Shown: positions 10,416 to 20,995, counted from the stretch's first letter. The stretch is 64,000 nucleotides of DNA from Pseudoxanthomonas sp. (GCA_017745195.1 JAGHZW010000111.1:19916-83915); one strand, 5' to 3'. Numbers and translations are program-made. Notes: generated by a model from the sequence alone, not told the origin.

Positions 10416-11383
10416 GCCGCCGCGTCCTCGCGGTGCAGGCCCTGGGTGGCGGCGACGAACACGTCCTCCAGGTTGGCCCGTACCGGCGCCACCGATGCCT
10501 GCACGCCGGCGCGGGCGAGCGCGTCGTCGACCGAAACAGTCGAGCCGGCCGCGTCCAGCAGCACCCGCAGCTGGTTGCCGATCTGGGCCACGCTGGCGAT
10601 TCCAGGCGCGCCGTCCAGCGCCTGCTGCGCGCGGCGCGGTGCGGCCGCCTCGACCAGCAGCGCGCGCCCTTCCAGCGCATCGGCCAGTCCGGCCGGGGTG
10701 CCGTCGGCCACCAGCGCGCCGCGGTCGAGGATGGCGATGCGGTGGCAGCGCTCGGCCTCGTCCATGTAGTGCGTGGACACCAGCAGCGTGGTGCCGGCAT
10801 CGGCCAGCTCGAAGAGTTTTTCCCAGAAGTCGCGGCGCGATTCCGGATCGACCGCGCTGGTCGGTTCGTCGAGGAACAGCAGTTCGGGCTGGTGGATCAC
10901 CGCGCCCGCCAGGGCCAGACGCTGGCGCTGGCCGCCGCTGAGCGTACCGGCCATCTGCTTCTGCCGGTCGCCGAAGCGGTAGCGCTCGACCAGGTCGTCG
11001 ATCCGCGCGCGCGCGGCCTGCCGCGACAGGCCGTAGATCGCAGCGAGGAATTCCAGGTTCTCGCGCACCGTCAGGTCCTCGAACAGCGAGAACTTCTGCG
11101 TCATGTAGCCGATCCGCGTGCGCAGCAGTTCAGCCTGTTCGGGAATGCGCAGGCCGAGTACGTCGATCTCGCCGGCGGTGGGCGTGAGCAGGCCGCAGAG
11201 CATGCGGATGGTGGTCGACTTGCCCGAGCCGTTCGGGCCGAGGAAGCCGTACACGGCCTGGCGCGGCACGTCGAGGTCGACGTTGTCCACCGCCACCAGC
11301 GCGCCGAAGCGGCGGGTCAGCCCGCGCACCCGGATCGCCAGCGGTTCGCCGGTAGCAGCGGCAGTAGCGTCAGTCGCGGGCAT
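10412..11383 (-). CDS. ABC transporter ATP-binding protein
   Basis: Walker A GPNGSGKST, signature LSGGQRQRLALA, Walker B LLFLDEPTSAVDP. Confidence 0.96.
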   Translation of the reverse strand: MPATDATAAATGEPLAIRVRGLTRRFGALVAVDNVDLDVPRQAVYGFLGPNGSGKSTTIRMLCGLLTPTAGEIDVLGLRIPEQAELLRTRIGYMTQKFSLFEDLTVRENLEFLAAIYGLSRQAARARIDDLVERYRFGDRQKQMAGTLSGGQRQRLALAGAVIHQPELLFLDEPTSAVDPESRRDFWEKLFELADAGTTLLVSTHYMDEAERCHRIAILDRGALVADGTPAGLADALEGRALLVEAAAPRRAQQALDGAPGIASVAQIGNQLRVLLDAAGSTVSVDDALARAGVQASVAPVRANLEDVFVAATQGLHREDAAA

Positions 11384-12326
11384 CGAAGCGCACCTCCACC
11401 GGCACGCCCGGCGGCAGCTCCGCGGCAGCCGGCTCCAACGCGACCTCGGCCAGGTAGCTCAGGCGCTCGGCGTCCTGGCCGGTCAGCGCGAAGTACGGGG
11501 TGAACACCGGTTCGCTGCGGATCATCCGCACCCGGCCCGGGTAGGCCTGCTCGTGCCCGGCGACATGCACCTGCGCGCGGTCGCCGACCTTGACCTGCGC
11601 GCGCAGCGCCTGCGGCACGTAGATGCGCGCGTACGGCGCCTCGCCGACCAGCAGCACCGCCAGCGGCGCACCCACCGGTGCCTGGTCGCCGGTCTTGTAC
11701 GGCAGGCTGTCGACGCGGCCGGCGCGTGGCGCGACCACGTCGAGCTTGCGCAGCGTCACCGCGCGCGCCTGCGCCTGCGCTTCGGCCGCGGCGAGCGCGG
11801 CGGCGCCCTGCGCGACCTGCTCGACGCGGGTGCCGCGTTCGAGCTCCAGCAGCGCGGCCTCGGCCTGGCGCGCCTGCGCCGCCGCACTGGACGCATCGGC
11901 GCGCGCGCGGTCGACGACCGCCTCGGCGACCAGTTGGCGCGTGCCCAGCGGGCGCAGGCGCTCGTAGTAGGCCTGCGCATCCCGGGCCAGGACCTGCGCA
12001 CTGGCGAGGTTGGCGCGGGCCTGGGCGATGTCTTCCTCGCGCGGACCGGTGCGCAGTTCCTGCAGCGCTTCGCCCCGCTGCTGCGCCTGCGCCTGCAGTG
12101 CGGCCAGTTCGGCCTGGCCAGTGGCCGGCTCCAGCTGCAGCAGTGGCGCGCCTTCGGCGACCTGGTCGCCTTCGCGCACGTCGGTGCGCAGGATGCGCTC
12201 GGCCGCCGGCGCAGGCAGGGTCACCCGATCCCACTCCAGGGTGCCCAGCGCCTGCGGAGGCTGGCGGCCGCACGCGGCCAGCAGCAGGCAGGCGGCGAGC
12301 AGGACGGCGAGGTTCGGTTCACGCAT
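11370..12326 (-). CDS. HlyD-family periplasmic adaptor (YbhG-like lipoprotein)
   Basis: Lipobox-like LLAACLLLAACG; LEWDRVTLPAPAAERILRTDVREGDQVAEGAPLLQLEP; central coiled coil. Confidence 0.88.
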   Translation of the reverse strand: MREPNLAVLLAACLLLAACGRQPPQALGTLEWDRVTLPAPAAERILRTDVREGDQVAEGAPLLQLEPATGQAELAALQAQAQQRGEALQELRTGPREEDIAQARANLASAQVLARDAQAYYERLRPLGTRQLVAEAVVDRARADASSAAAQARQAEAALLELERGTRVEQVAQGAAALAAAEAQAQARAVTLRKLDVVAPRAGRVDSLPYKTGDQAPVGAPLAVLLVGEAPYARIYVPQALRAQVKVGDRAQVHVAGHEQAYPGRVRMIRSEPVFTPYFALTGQDAERLSYLAEVALEPAAAELPPGVPVEVRFDARD

Positions 12327-13023
12327 GGCGCAGCTCCAGTCCGCGGTCCAGCAGGGCCAGAGCATGGCGCCGGAGGTCGTCCACGCCGAGGTCGCCGGCA
12401 TCGAATATCTGCCGCCAGATCGGCGCCCCCGCCGCGGGGAACAGGGTCAGCCCGATCAGCGACACCATCAGCAGGCGCGGATCCAGCGTCGGGTTGAGTT
12501 CGCCACGCGCCTGCGCGGCGGCAAAGCGCTGCGACATCAGCACGGCGATGCCGGGCGCGATGCGTTCGGTCAGCAGGCCGCGCAACGCGCCGCCTTCGCT
12601 GACCACCTCGCGCACCCACAAGGCGGGCAACCACGGATGGCTCGCCACGATCCGGGCCATGCCGTCGACGAAGGCCGACACCAGCGCGCCGACATCGTCG
12701 CCGGCGTGTTCCACCGCCTCGCGCAGCGGCACCAGCGCCGGCAGCAGCCGCTCGGCCACCACCGCATCGAGCAGCTGGCGGCCATCGCCGAAGTAATAGT
12801 GCAGGAGTGCCGGCGTCACCCCGGCATGGCGGGCGATGTCGCGCAGCGAGGTGGCCATGATGCCGCGGGCGGTGTAGCACGCCAGCGCGGCATCGAGCAG
12901 GCGCGGCCGCAGGTCGGGCGCGTCCGCGCCAGGCCTGCCGCGGCCACGACGCGGTGCGCGCGCCTGCGCCGCGCCGGCGGCGGCGGGTTTCCTGCGGTTC
13001 GCCGGGGGCGTCTGCCGGGCCAT
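12319..13023 (-). CDS. TetR-family transcriptional regulator (CecR/YbiH-like)
   Basis: LLDAALACYTARGIMATSLRDIARHAGVTPALLHYYFGDGRQLLDAV HTH; first gene of an adaptor-ATPase-permease operon. Confidence 0.9.
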   Translation of the reverse strand: MARQTPPANRRKPAAAGAAQARAPRRGRGRPGADAPDLRPRLLDAALACYTARGIMATSLRDIARHAGVTPALLHYYFGDGRQLLDAVVAERLLPALVPLREAVEHAGDDVGALVSAFVDGMARIVASHPWLPALWVREVVSEGGALRGLLTERIAPGIAVLMSQRFAAAQARGELNPTLDPRLLMVSLIGLTLFPAAGAPIWRQIFDAGDLGVDDLRRHALALLDRGLELRHA

Positions 13024-13032
13024 GGGCCCTAT

Positions 13033-13052
13033 TTAATCCCATGATTAATTAA
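13033..13052. promoter_or_regulatory. AT-rich palindromic site upstream of tetR (TTAAT-cccatg-ATTAATTAA)
   Basis: TTAAT/ATTAA inverted repeat overlapping TTAATTAA, 10 bp from the tetR start, in an otherwise GC-rich sequence. Confidence 0.4.
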
Positions 13053-13155
13053 AAGCAAGCACCCGCGCCCGACTTCCGACTGGCCGCACGCGGATCGGCG
13101 CGCTACGCTTTCTTTCCCCCTTCCGGACCCGCCGCACGACCCACGCGTGCGCCCC

Positions 13156-14139
13156 ATGCCCGCTCCCGCCCACCGCGATTTCACTCTTGAACCTTCCGAC
13201 ACCGAACGCCTGGCCAATCTCGCCGGACCGTTCGACGGACACCTGCGCCAGATCGAGCTGCGTCTGGGCGTGGAGATCGCCAACCGCGGCAACGTGTTCC
13301 GGGTCAGCGGGCCGGAGGATGCCGTCGCCAGCGCCGAGCACCTGCTGCGCGCGCTCTACGCCGAGTCCGGCGAGACCACCTTCGACAGCCACGCCATCCA
13401 CCTGCGCCTGAACGAAGCCAACGTCGACCACCTCGACGACGAAGGCTTCCAGCCGCAGGAAGTGTCGGTGCGCGTGCGCCGCGGCACCATCCGCGGCCGC
13501 GGCGCCAACCAGGCGCGCTACCTGCACGCCATCGCCACCCACGACATCAACTTCGGCATCGGCCCGGCCGGCACCGGCAAGACCTTCCTGGCCGTGGCCA
13601 TGGCGGTGGACGCGCTCAACGAATCGCGGGTGCAGCGGCTGGTGCTGGTGCGCCCGGCGGTGGAGGCCGGCGAGAAGCTCGGCTTCCTGCCCGGCGACCT
13701 GACCCAGAAGGTCGACCCGTACCTGCGCCCGCTGTACGACGCGCTGTACGAAATGCTCGGCGTGGAGAAGGTGGTCAAGCTGCTGGAGAAGAACGTCATC
13801 GAGATCGCGCCGCTGGCCTACATGCGCGGGCGCACGCTCAACGACGCGTTCGTGATCCTGGACGAGGCGCAGAACACCACCATCGAGCAGATGAAGATGT
13901 TCCTGACCCGGCTGGGCTTCGGCTCCACCGCGGTGGTGACCGGCGACATGACCCAGGTCGACCTGCCCAAGCACGTCAGGTCCGGCCTGCGCGATGCGAT
14001 CGACGTGCTGCGCGACGTCGAAGGCGTAAGCTTCACCTTCTTCGAATCGCGCGACGTGGTCCGCCATCCGCTGGTGGCGAAGATCGTCAGCGCCTACGAC
14101 CGCCGCGACGCGCAGGACAGGGAGACCGGACCGGCATGA
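13156..14139 (+). CDS. PhoH family ATPase
   Basis: [79 protein letters not shown]; followed by ybeY. Confidence 0.96.
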   Translation: MPAPAHRDFTLEPSDTERLANLAGPFDGHLRQIELRLGVEIANRGNVFRVSGPEDAVASAEHLLRALYAESGETTFDSHAIHLRLNEANVDHLDDEGFQPQEVSVRVRRGTIRGRGANQARYLHAIATHDINFGIGPAGTGKTFLAVAMAVDALNESRVQRLVLVRPAVEAGEKLGFLPGDLTQKVDPYLRPLYDALYEMLGVEKVVKLLEKNVIEIAPLAYMRGRTLNDAFVILDEAQNTTIEQMKMFLTRLGFGSTAVVTGDMTQVDLPKHVRSGLRDAIDVLRDVEGVSFTFFESRDVVRHPLVAKIVSAYDRRDAQDRETGPA

Positions 14140-14164
14140 ACAGCCACGCCGCACGGATCGCAAC

Positions 14165-14650
14165 ATGCCGGAGCACGCCATGACCAAGGGCCCCGTCCGC
14201 CTCGATGTCTCGATCAGCTATGCGGTGCCGCGGACCGGCGTGCCGTCCGCGGTCAGCTTCCGCAAGTGGGTCGCCGCGGCACTGAAGAGCCGGATCCGCG
14301 AGGCCGACCTGGCGATCCGGATCGTGGATGCACGCGAAGGACGCGCGCTCAACCGCCACTACCGCGGCAAGGACTACGCGACCAACGTGCTCAGCTTCCC
14401 GGCCGACCTGCCCGAAGGGGTGAAGATGCCACTGCTGGGCGACCTGGTGATCTGCGCGCCGGTGGTGGCCCGCGAGGCGAAGGAGCAGCGCAAGCCATCG
14501 CAGGCGCATTACGCGCACCTGACCGTGCACGGCGTGCTGCACCTGCTCGGCTGGGACCACGAGGACGACAAGGAAGCCGAGGCGATGGAACAGCTCGAAC
14601 GCGAGATCCTCGCCGGCCTCGGCCTGCCCGACCCCTATGCGGAGGAATGA
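14165..14650 (+). CDS. ybeY: Endoribonuclease YbeY
   Basis: [20 protein letters not shown]...[10 protein letters not shown]...[34 protein letters not shown] zinc motif. Confidence 0.97.
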   Translation: MPEHAMTKGPVRLDVSISYAVPRTGVPSAVSFRKWVAAALKSRIREADLAIRIVDAREGRALNRHYRGKDYATNVLSFPADLPEGVKMPLLGDLVICAPVVAREAKEQRKPSQAHYAHLTVHGVLHLLGWDHEDDKEAEAMEQLEREILAGLGLPDPYAEE

Positions 14651-14657
14651 CCCGTCC

Positions 14658-15287
14658 ATGCTGCGCTCCACCTCGTTTCGCCGCGTCCGTTCCGCCCCCG
14701 TGCTGCTGGCTTTGGCCCTGGCCACCGTGACCACCCATGCGCAGGCTGCTGACGCGACCACCCCGGGCGCGCCGCCGGACCTGTCGGCGCTGATCGAATG
14801 CCGGCTCGGCCATGCCGACTTCATGGCCTACATGAAGATGCTGGTCGATCCGCTGAAAGCCGTCGCGATGGGCTGGCGGCCGCAGCCGCAGGTCAACCCG
14901 TTCATGGTCGAGTACCGGCTGAATTCGCCGGTGAGCGTGTTCGGCCGGCAGACCGACCACATCGCCTTCGCCGGCGACGGCGTGGTCGCCTTGCTCGACC
15001 TGGCCGACCCGCACGTGCTGGCGCGCGAACTGCAGCTGGAAACCGGCGTGGACACGCCGCAGAAGATGATCTTCGGCCGCGAAGCGCGCGCCAGCGAAGT
15101 CACCGGCCCCGACGGCCGCGCCGGCTGGATCGAAACGGCGGTGATCAACGTTTCCAACGTGGACTCGCACCCGGGCAAGACCCTGGCCGGCTGCAGCTAC
15201 AGCCTCGATCCGCCCGAACCGGCCGAACCCGCGGCGCCGGGCACGGAAACCGCCGCGCCCTCGCCCGCCGGCGCCCAACCGCGCTAG
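14658..15287 (+). CDS. Hypothetical secreted protein
   Basis: Signal peptide (VLLALALATVTTHAQA), plausible codon usage, tight spacing between ybeY and corC. Confidence 0.7.
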   Translation: MLRSTSFRRVRSAPVLLALALATVTTHAQAADATTPGAPPDLSALIECRLGHADFMAYMKMLVDPLKAVAMGWRPQPQVNPFMVEYRLNSPVSVFGRQTDHIAFAGDGVVALLDLADPHVLARELQLETGVDTPQKMIFGREARASEVTGPDGRAGWIETAVINVSNVDSHPGKTLAGCSYSLDPPEPAEPAAPGTETAAPSPAGAQPR

Positions 15288-15330
15288 ACTGCCGGCAACG
15301 CCCTGTTCCCGGGCGCGCACACTCCCACGA

Positions 15331-16212
15331 ATGTCCGAAGACGACAGTAGTCGCACCGCGCCGGAGCCCCACGAACGCCGGCGCTCCTGGCTGGAGCGGA
15401 TCAGTTCCGCGTTTTCCGGCGAACCCGATACGCGCGAAGACCTGGTCGCGATCATCCGCGACGCGCAGGCCGACGGCCTGATCGATGCCGATACCCAGCG
15501 CATGATGGAAGGCGCGCTGTCGGTGTCGGAGCTGACCGTGGGCGACGTGATGGTCTCGCGCTCGCAGATGGTCTCGCTGCCCGCCAACGCGCGCTTCCTC
15601 GACCTGATGAAGCAGGTGGTCGAGTCCGGCCATTCGCGCTTCCCGGTGCACGGCGAGGACCGCGACGAGATCCTCGGCGTGCTGCTGGCCAAGGACCTGC
15701 TCCGCGGCGTGGTCGCCGACCACGGCCCTGGCGACATCCACGCGCTGCTGCGCCCGGCCGTGCTGATCCCCGAGTCGAAGAAGCTCAACCTGCTGCTCAA
15801 GGAATTCCGGCTCTCGCACAACCACATGGCGATCGTGGTCGACGAGTACGGCGGCGTGGCCGGGCTGGTCACGATCGAGGACGTGCTCGAGCAGATCGTC
15901 GGCGAAATCGACGACGAACACGACGAAACCATCGACCCCGCCAAGCTGATCGCCGCCCAGGCCGACGGCCAGTACGTGGTCGACGCGCTCACCCCGATCG
16001 GCGACTTCAACGAGCGCTTCGGCGCCAGCTTCTCCGACGACGAATACGACACCATCGGCGGCCTGGTCACCGAGGCGATCGGCCACCTGCCGGAGACCGG
16101 CGAGGAGCTGACCCTGGACCGCTTCGCGTTCCGGGTGATCCGCGCCGACGCGCGCCGCGTGCGCGCGTTCCAGGTCGCGGTGCTGGCGCCGGACCCGCAG
16201 GACGCCGGCTGA
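15331..16212 (+). CDS. corC: CorC/HlyC-type CBS domain protein (YbeX)
   Basis: MMEGALSVSELTVGDVMVSRSQMVSLPANARFLDLMKQVVESGHSRFPVHGEDRDEILGVLLAKDLL; EYGGVAGLVTIEDVLEQIVGEIDDE. Confidence 0.95.
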   Translation: MSEDDSSRTAPEPHERRRSWLERISSAFSGEPDTREDLVAIIRDAQADGLIDADTQRMMEGALSVSELTVGDVMVSRSQMVSLPANARFLDLMKQVVESGHSRFPVHGEDRDEILGVLLAKDLLRGVVADHGPGDIHALLRPAVLIPESKKLNLLLKEFRLSHNHMAIVVDEYGGVAGLVTIEDVLEQIVGEIDDEHDETIDPAKLIAAQADGQYVVDALTPIGDFNERFGASFSDDEYDTIGGLVTEAIGHLPETGEELTLDRFAFRVIRADARRVRAFQVAVLAPDPQDAG

Positions 16213-17426
16213 TGGCGCCCTCGTTCCGCCGGCCGGCCTGGCCGGCCGTGCTGCTGGCCTGCATGCTCGCCTTCGCCGCGCTGCTGCTGCCGCGTGCCGC
16301 GCATGCCGCCGACGCGCCGCGCATCGGGATCATGACCATGCAGCCGGGCGAGGTGTTCTTCGAGCGCTTCGGCCATGACGCGATCGTGGTCGTGGATCCC
16401 GCTACCGGCGCGGCGACCTCGTACAACTTCGGCTTCTTCGACCCCAGCGAGCAGGACTTCCTGTCGCGCTTCCTGCGCGGCGAAATGATGTACTACCTGG
16501 TCGCGTTGCCGCTGCAGCAGGACCTGGAGCAGTACCGCGACGCCGGGCGCGGGGTCAGCGTGCAGTGGCTGGACCTGGAGCCAGGGCAGGCGCGTGCGCT
16601 GGCCGACGCGCTGGCCGAGCGCGCCCGCCCGGAAAACGCGCGCTACCGCTACGACTACTTCACCGCCAACTGCGCCACCCAGGTACGCGACGCGCTGGAT
16701 ACGGCGATGGGCGGCACGCTGCAGTCGCAGCTGGCCGGCCGTTCGCGCGGCAACACCTATCGCAGCGAAGCGGTGCGGCTGGCGCGCCCCGCACCGTGGA
16801 TGTGGCTGGGCTTCGACCTGGGCCTGGGTCCGTACGCGGACCGGCCGCTGTCGCGCTGGGAAGAGGCGTTCGTGCCGATGCGCCTGGCCGACAGCCTGCG
16901 CGAAGCGCGCAACAGCGAGGGCCGGCCGCTGGTGGTTGCCGAGGAACAGCTGCTGCCGCACCTGATCGCGGCCGAGCCGGTGGAGATGCCACGACGCTGG
17001 TGGCCGTGGCTGGTCGCCGGCCTCGCCCTCGCCGGCGCGGCCTTCGCCGCCCGCCGGCGCTCGCGCCTGCTGGCCGGCTTCGCCTTGCCGCTGTGGCTGC
17101 TGTGCGGCCTGGCCGGCCTGCTGCTGGTCTACATCTGGGGCTTCACCGCGCATCATGCCGGCTGGGCCAACCGCAACCTGTTCTGGCTCAGTCCGCTGTG
17201 CCTGCTGCTGTTGCCCGGCGCGCTGGCGCTGCTGCGCGGACGCGTGCCCGGCCGGCTGTTCCGCCCGCTGCTCTGGATCGTGGCCGGATCGGCCACGCTG
17301 GGCTGGGTACTGCTCTGGCTGAGCCTGCAGCCGCAGTACAACCTGCCGTGGATCGCGTTGCTGCTGCCGATACACGTGGCGCTGGCACTGGCGCTGGGCC
17401 GCACGCCGGCGCCACCTCGCCGCTGA
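16212..17426 (+). CDS. DUF4105 domain-containing membrane protein
   Basis: MTMQPGEVFFERFGHDAIVVVDPATGAATSYNFGFFD...YDYFTANCATQVRDALD then several TM helices. Confidence 0.85.
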   Translation: MAPSFRRPAWPAVLLACMLAFAALLLPRAAHAADAPRIGIMTMQPGEVFFERFGHDAIVVVDPATGAATSYNFGFFDPSEQDFLSRFLRGEMMYYLVALPLQQDLEQYRDAGRGVSVQWLDLEPGQARALADALAERARPENARYRYDYFTANCATQVRDALDTAMGGTLQSQLAGRSRGNTYRSEAVRLARPAPWMWLGFDLGLGPYADRPLSRWEEAFVPMRLADSLREARNSEGRPLVVAEEQLLPHLIAAEPVEMPRRWWPWLVAGLALAGAAFAARRRSRLLAGFALPLWLLCGLAGLLLVYIWGFTAHHAGWANRNLFWLSPLCLLLLPGALALLRGRVPGRLFRPLLWIVAGSATLGWVLLWLSLQPQYNLPWIALLLPIHVALALALGRTPAPPRR

Positions 17427-17478
17427 CGCCACGCCACGCGGCTTGCCGCCTGCGCCTGCACGGCGCAGGATGCGGCGC

Positions 17479-18489
17479 ATGGAAAATGCCGCCGCACCCG
17501 CCAATCCCGCCTGCGTCATCAACTGCGTGTGGTACGACGGCGACGGTCGCCGCCAGGACCTGCCGCTGGAACTGCTCAGCGAGAAGCTGGCCGAAAACGC
17601 GCCCGGTTTCGCCTGGGTCGGTCTGTACGAACCGGCCGACGCGGTGCTCGGGCAGCTGCAGGAAGAACTGGGCCTGCATCCGCTGGCGGTGGAAGACGCG
17701 CGCAACGCGCACCAGCGGCCCAAGGTGGAAGCCTATGGCGACACCCTGTTCCTGGCCGTGCATACCGCGCAGATGGTCGACGGCACGATCCGCTACGGCG
17801 AGACCCATGCCTTCCTCGGCGCGCGCTTCCTGCTGACCGTGCGGCACGGCGACTCGCTGTCCTACGCCTTCGTCCGCAGCCGGATGGAGCGCGAGCCGGA
17901 ACTGCTGCGCGCCGGCCCGGCGATGGCCCTGCACGGGGTGCTGGACTTCATCGTCGACAACTACGCGCCGATCGTCGACGAGCACCGCGAAACCCTGCGC
18001 ACGCTCGAACGCGACATCTTCTCCGACACCTACCGCCGCGCCATTGTCGTGCGCCTCTACGACCTCAAGCGCGACCTGACCTACATGCGGGTCGCGGTTT
18101 CGCCGCTGCAGGATGTGCTGGCGCAGCTGATGCGCAGCCAGGCCGGCCAGGGCCAGCTGGTGCCCGAGGGCGTGCGCATCTACCTGCGCGACGTGCACGA
18201 CCACGTGCTGCGCATCAACGACACGATCGACACCATGCGCGACATGCTCGGCACCGCGCTGAGTGTGAACCTGTCGCTGGTCACCCTGGCCCAGGGCGAG
18301 ACGGTCAAGCGCCTCGGCGCCTGGGCGGCGCTGCTGGCCGCGCCGACCTTGGTCACCAGCTGGTACGGCATGAACTTCGCGCACATGCCGGAACTGCAGC
18401 CGCGCTGGGGCTATCCACTGCTGGTGGTGGCGGTGGCCGGGATCTGCATCGGCCTGTACCGGCTGTTCAAGCGCGCGCGCTGGCTCTGA
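17479..18489 (+). CDS. corA: Magnesium/cobalt transporter CorA family
   Basis: C-terminal GMNFAHMPEL motif with two TM helices; LGLHPLAVEDARNAHQRPKVEAYGDTLFL. Confidence 0.94.
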   Translation: MENAAAPANPACVINCVWYDGDGRRQDLPLELLSEKLAENAPGFAWVGLYEPADAVLGQLQEELGLHPLAVEDARNAHQRPKVEAYGDTLFLAVHTAQMVDGTIRYGETHAFLGARFLLTVRHGDSLSYAFVRSRMEREPELLRAGPAMALHGVLDFIVDNYAPIVDEHRETLRTLERDIFSDTYRRAIVVRLYDLKRDLTYMRVAVSPLQDVLAQLMRSQAGQGQLVPEGVRIYLRDVHDHVLRINDTIDTMRDMLGTALSVNLSLVTLAQGETVKRLGAWAALLAAPTLVTSWYGMNFAHMPELQPRWGYPLLVVAVAGICIGLYRLFKRARWL

Positions 18490-18645
18490 GGCACGGCGTC
18501 CCGTGCGCGTGAAGATGACCGCGTTCACGGCTTTCCGGCAGCCACGTACGCCAATGCGACGAAAGTCGTAACGGCCGTGCCGCGCCGCGCATTGACCTGC
18601 GTGGCGCGGGGGACGACCCTTGTCCGGTCACCCCGGGAGGCTCCC

Positions 18646-20736
18646 ATGAAAGCGTTCTCGAAGATCGGCTGGGCCGCGCTCGCGCTGCTCGGCGCATTCT
18701 GCCTGGGCACCGTGGCCCTGCGCCGCGGCGAACAGATCAACGCGCTGTGGATCGTGGTCGCGGCGATTTCCATCTACCTGGTCGCCTACCGCTACTACTC
18801 GTTGTTCATCGCCGACAAGGTGATGGGGCTGGATCCGACCCGGGCGACCCCGGCGGTGCTCAACAACGACGGCCTGGATTACGTGCCGACCAACAAGCAC
18901 GTGCTGTTCGGCCACCACTTCGCCGCGATCGCGGGCGCCGGCCCGCTGGTCGGCCCGGTGCTCGCCGCGCAGATGGGCTACCTGCCCGGCCTGCTCTGGC
19001 TGGTGGCCGGCGTGGTGTTCGCCGGCGCGGTGCAGGACTTCATGGTCCTGTTCATTTCCTCGCGCCGCAACGGCCGCTCGCTCGGCGACCTGGTGCGCGA
19101 GGAGATGGGCCAGGTGCCGGGCACCATCGCCCTGTTCGGCGCCTTCCTGATCATGATCATCATCCTGGCGGTGCTGGCGATGGTGGTGGTCAAGGCCTTG
19201 GCCGAAAGCCCATGGGGCATGTTCACCGTGATCGCGACGATGCCGATCGCGATCTTCATGGGCATCTACATGCGCTACATCCGGCCCGGCCGGATCGGCG
19301 AGATCTCGGTGGTCGGTCTGGTCCTGCTGCTGGCCACGATCTGGTTCGGCGGCAAGGTCGCCGCCGACCCGACCTGGGGCCCGGCGTTCACCTTCACCGC
19401 CAAGCAGATCACCTGGATGCTGATCGGCTACGGCTTCGTCGCCTCGGTGCTGCCGGTGTGGCTGCTGCTGGCGCCGCGCGACTACCTGTCGACGTTCCTC
19501 AAGATCGGCACGATCATCGCCCTGGCCATCGGCATCTTCATCGTCATGCCCGAGCTGCGCATGCCGGCGCTGACCCAGTTCGCGCACAGCGGCGACGGCC
19601 CGGTGTGGAAGGGCGGCATGTTCCCGTTCCTGTTCATCACCATCGCCTGCGGCGCGGTATCGGGCTTCCACGCGCTGATCGCTTCCGGTACCACGCCGAA
19701 GTTGCTGGCGAGCGAGGCGCACATGCGCTACATCGGCTACGGCGGCATGCTGATGGAATCGTTCGTGGCGATCATGGCGCTGGTGGCCGCGGCGATCATC
19801 GATCCGGGCATCTACTTCGCGATGAACAGCCCGGCCGCGGTGATCGGCCCCGACGTGGCATCGGCTGCCGCACACATCACCCAGCAGTGGGGCTTCACCA
19901 TCACCCCGCAGGACCTCGAGGCCACCGCTGCAGCCATTGGCGAACCGACCATCCTGCATCGCGCCGGCGGCGCGCCGACCCTGGCGGTCGGCATCGCCCA
20001 GATCCTGCACCAGGCCATTCCCGCCGGCGGCAGCGCGATGATGGCGTTCTGGTACCACTTCGCGATCCTGTTCGAGGCGCTGTTCATCCTCACCGCGGTG
20101 GATGCGGGTACCCGCGCCGGCCGCTTCATGCTGCAGGACCTGCTCGGCAATTTCGTGCCGGCGCTGCGCCGCACCGAATCCTGGGGCGCGAACATCATCG
20201 GCACCGCCGGCTGCGTGGCGCTGTGGGGTTACCTGCTCTATACCGGCGTGGTCGATCCGTTCGGCGGCATCCAGACGCTGTGGCCGCTGTTCGGCATCTC
20301 CAACCAGATGCTGGCCGGCATCGCGCTGATGCTGGGCACGGTGGTGCTGTTCAAGATGAAGCGCGACCGCTACGCCTGGGTCACCATGGTCCCGGCGGCG
20401 TGGCTGCTGATCTGCACCACCAGCGCCGGCCTGATCAAGATCTTCGACAGCAACCCGGCGCAAGGCTTCCTGGCACAGGCGCACAAGTACCAGGACGGGA
20501 TCGCCTCCGGCCAGGTGCTGGCGCCGGCCAAGACCGCCGACCAGATGCAGCAGATCGTGACCAACGCCTACGTCAACACCGGCCTGACCGTGCTGTTCCT
20601 GCTGGTGGTGTTCGCGATCCTGGTCTACGCGATCCGCGCGATCCTGGTCACCCGCGGCGTCACCATGCGCACCGACCGCGAGGCGCCGTACATCGCGCTC
20701 ACCGCCGAGCAACAGGCCGCGCAGGCCCAGCTGTAA
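18646..20736 (+). CDS. cstA: Carbon starvation protein CstA family (peptide/pyruvate transporter)
   Basis: TNKHVLFGHHFAAIAGAGPLVGPVLAAQMGYLPGLLWLVAGVVFAGAVQDF; FHALIASGTTPKLLASE; followed by ybdD. Confidence 0.96.
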   Translation: MKAFSKIGWAALALLGAFCLGTVALRRGEQINALWIVVAAISIYLVAYRYYSLFIADKVMGLDPTRATPAVLNNDGLDYVPTNKHVLFGHHFAAIAGAGPLVGPVLAAQMGYLPGLLWLVAGVVFAGAVQDFMVLFISSRRNGRSLGDLVREEMGQVPGTIALFGAFLIMIIILAVLAMVVVKALAESPWGMFTVIATMPIAIFMGIYMRYIRPGRIGEISVVGLVLLLATIWFGGKVAADPTWGPAFTFTAKQITWMLIGYGFVASVLPVWLLLAPRDYLSTFLKIGTIIALAIGIFIVMPELRMPALTQFAHSGDGPVWKGGMFPFLFITIACGAVSGFHALIASGTTPKLLASEAHMRYIGYGGMLMESFVAIMALVAAAIIDPGIYFAMNSPAAVIGPDVASAAAHITQQWGFTITPQDLEATAAAIGEPTILHRAGGAPTLAVGIAQILHQAIPAGGSAMMAFWYHFAILFEALFILTAVDAGTRAGRFMLQDLLGNFVPALRRTESWGANIIGTAGCVALWGYLLYTGVVDPFGGIQTLWPLFGISNQMLAGIALMLGTVVLFKMKRDRYAWVTMVPAAWLLICTTSAGLIKIFDSNPAQGFLAQAHKYQDGIASGQVLAPAKTADQMQQIVTNAYVNTGLTVLFLLVVFAILVYAIRAILVTRGVTMRTDREAPYIALTAEQQAAQAQL

Positions 20737-20748
20737 GAGAGGAACGAC

Positions 20749-20973
20749 ATGGGTACCCAGCTCGTCCCGCTCGAACACTTCGCCACGCACAGGCGTGTGT
20801 GGCGAAGGCTGGTGCAGACCGCGCGCCTGTGCTGCGGCATCCCGGACTACGACAACTACGTCCGCCACATGCTGGAGAAGCACCCGGACCGCGAGCCGAT
20901 GGACTACAAGACGTTCTTCAGGGAACGGCAGGAAGCGCGCTTCGGCGGAAGGTCCGGATTCCGCTGCTGCTGA
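20749..20973 (+). CDS. YbdD/YjiX family protein
   Basis: [40 protein letters not shown]; directly after cstA. Confidence 0.9.
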   Translation: MGTQLVPLEHFATHRRVWRRLVQTARLCCGIPDYDNYVRHMLEKHPDREPMDYKTFFRERQEARFGGRSGFRCC

Positions 20974-20995
20974 AGCGGCGGCCTCCGGAAGAAGC

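Noticed and set aside
14391-17723. 1110-aa minus-strand ORF
   Set aside because: Antisense to ybeY, corC and DUF4105 genes; Arg/Ser/Ala-rich shadow ORF typical of high-GC DNA.
18540-18585. Small hairpin CGAC-GAAA-GTCG upstream of cstA
   Set aside because: Only a 4-bp stem; too short to distinguish from chance in GC-rich DNA.
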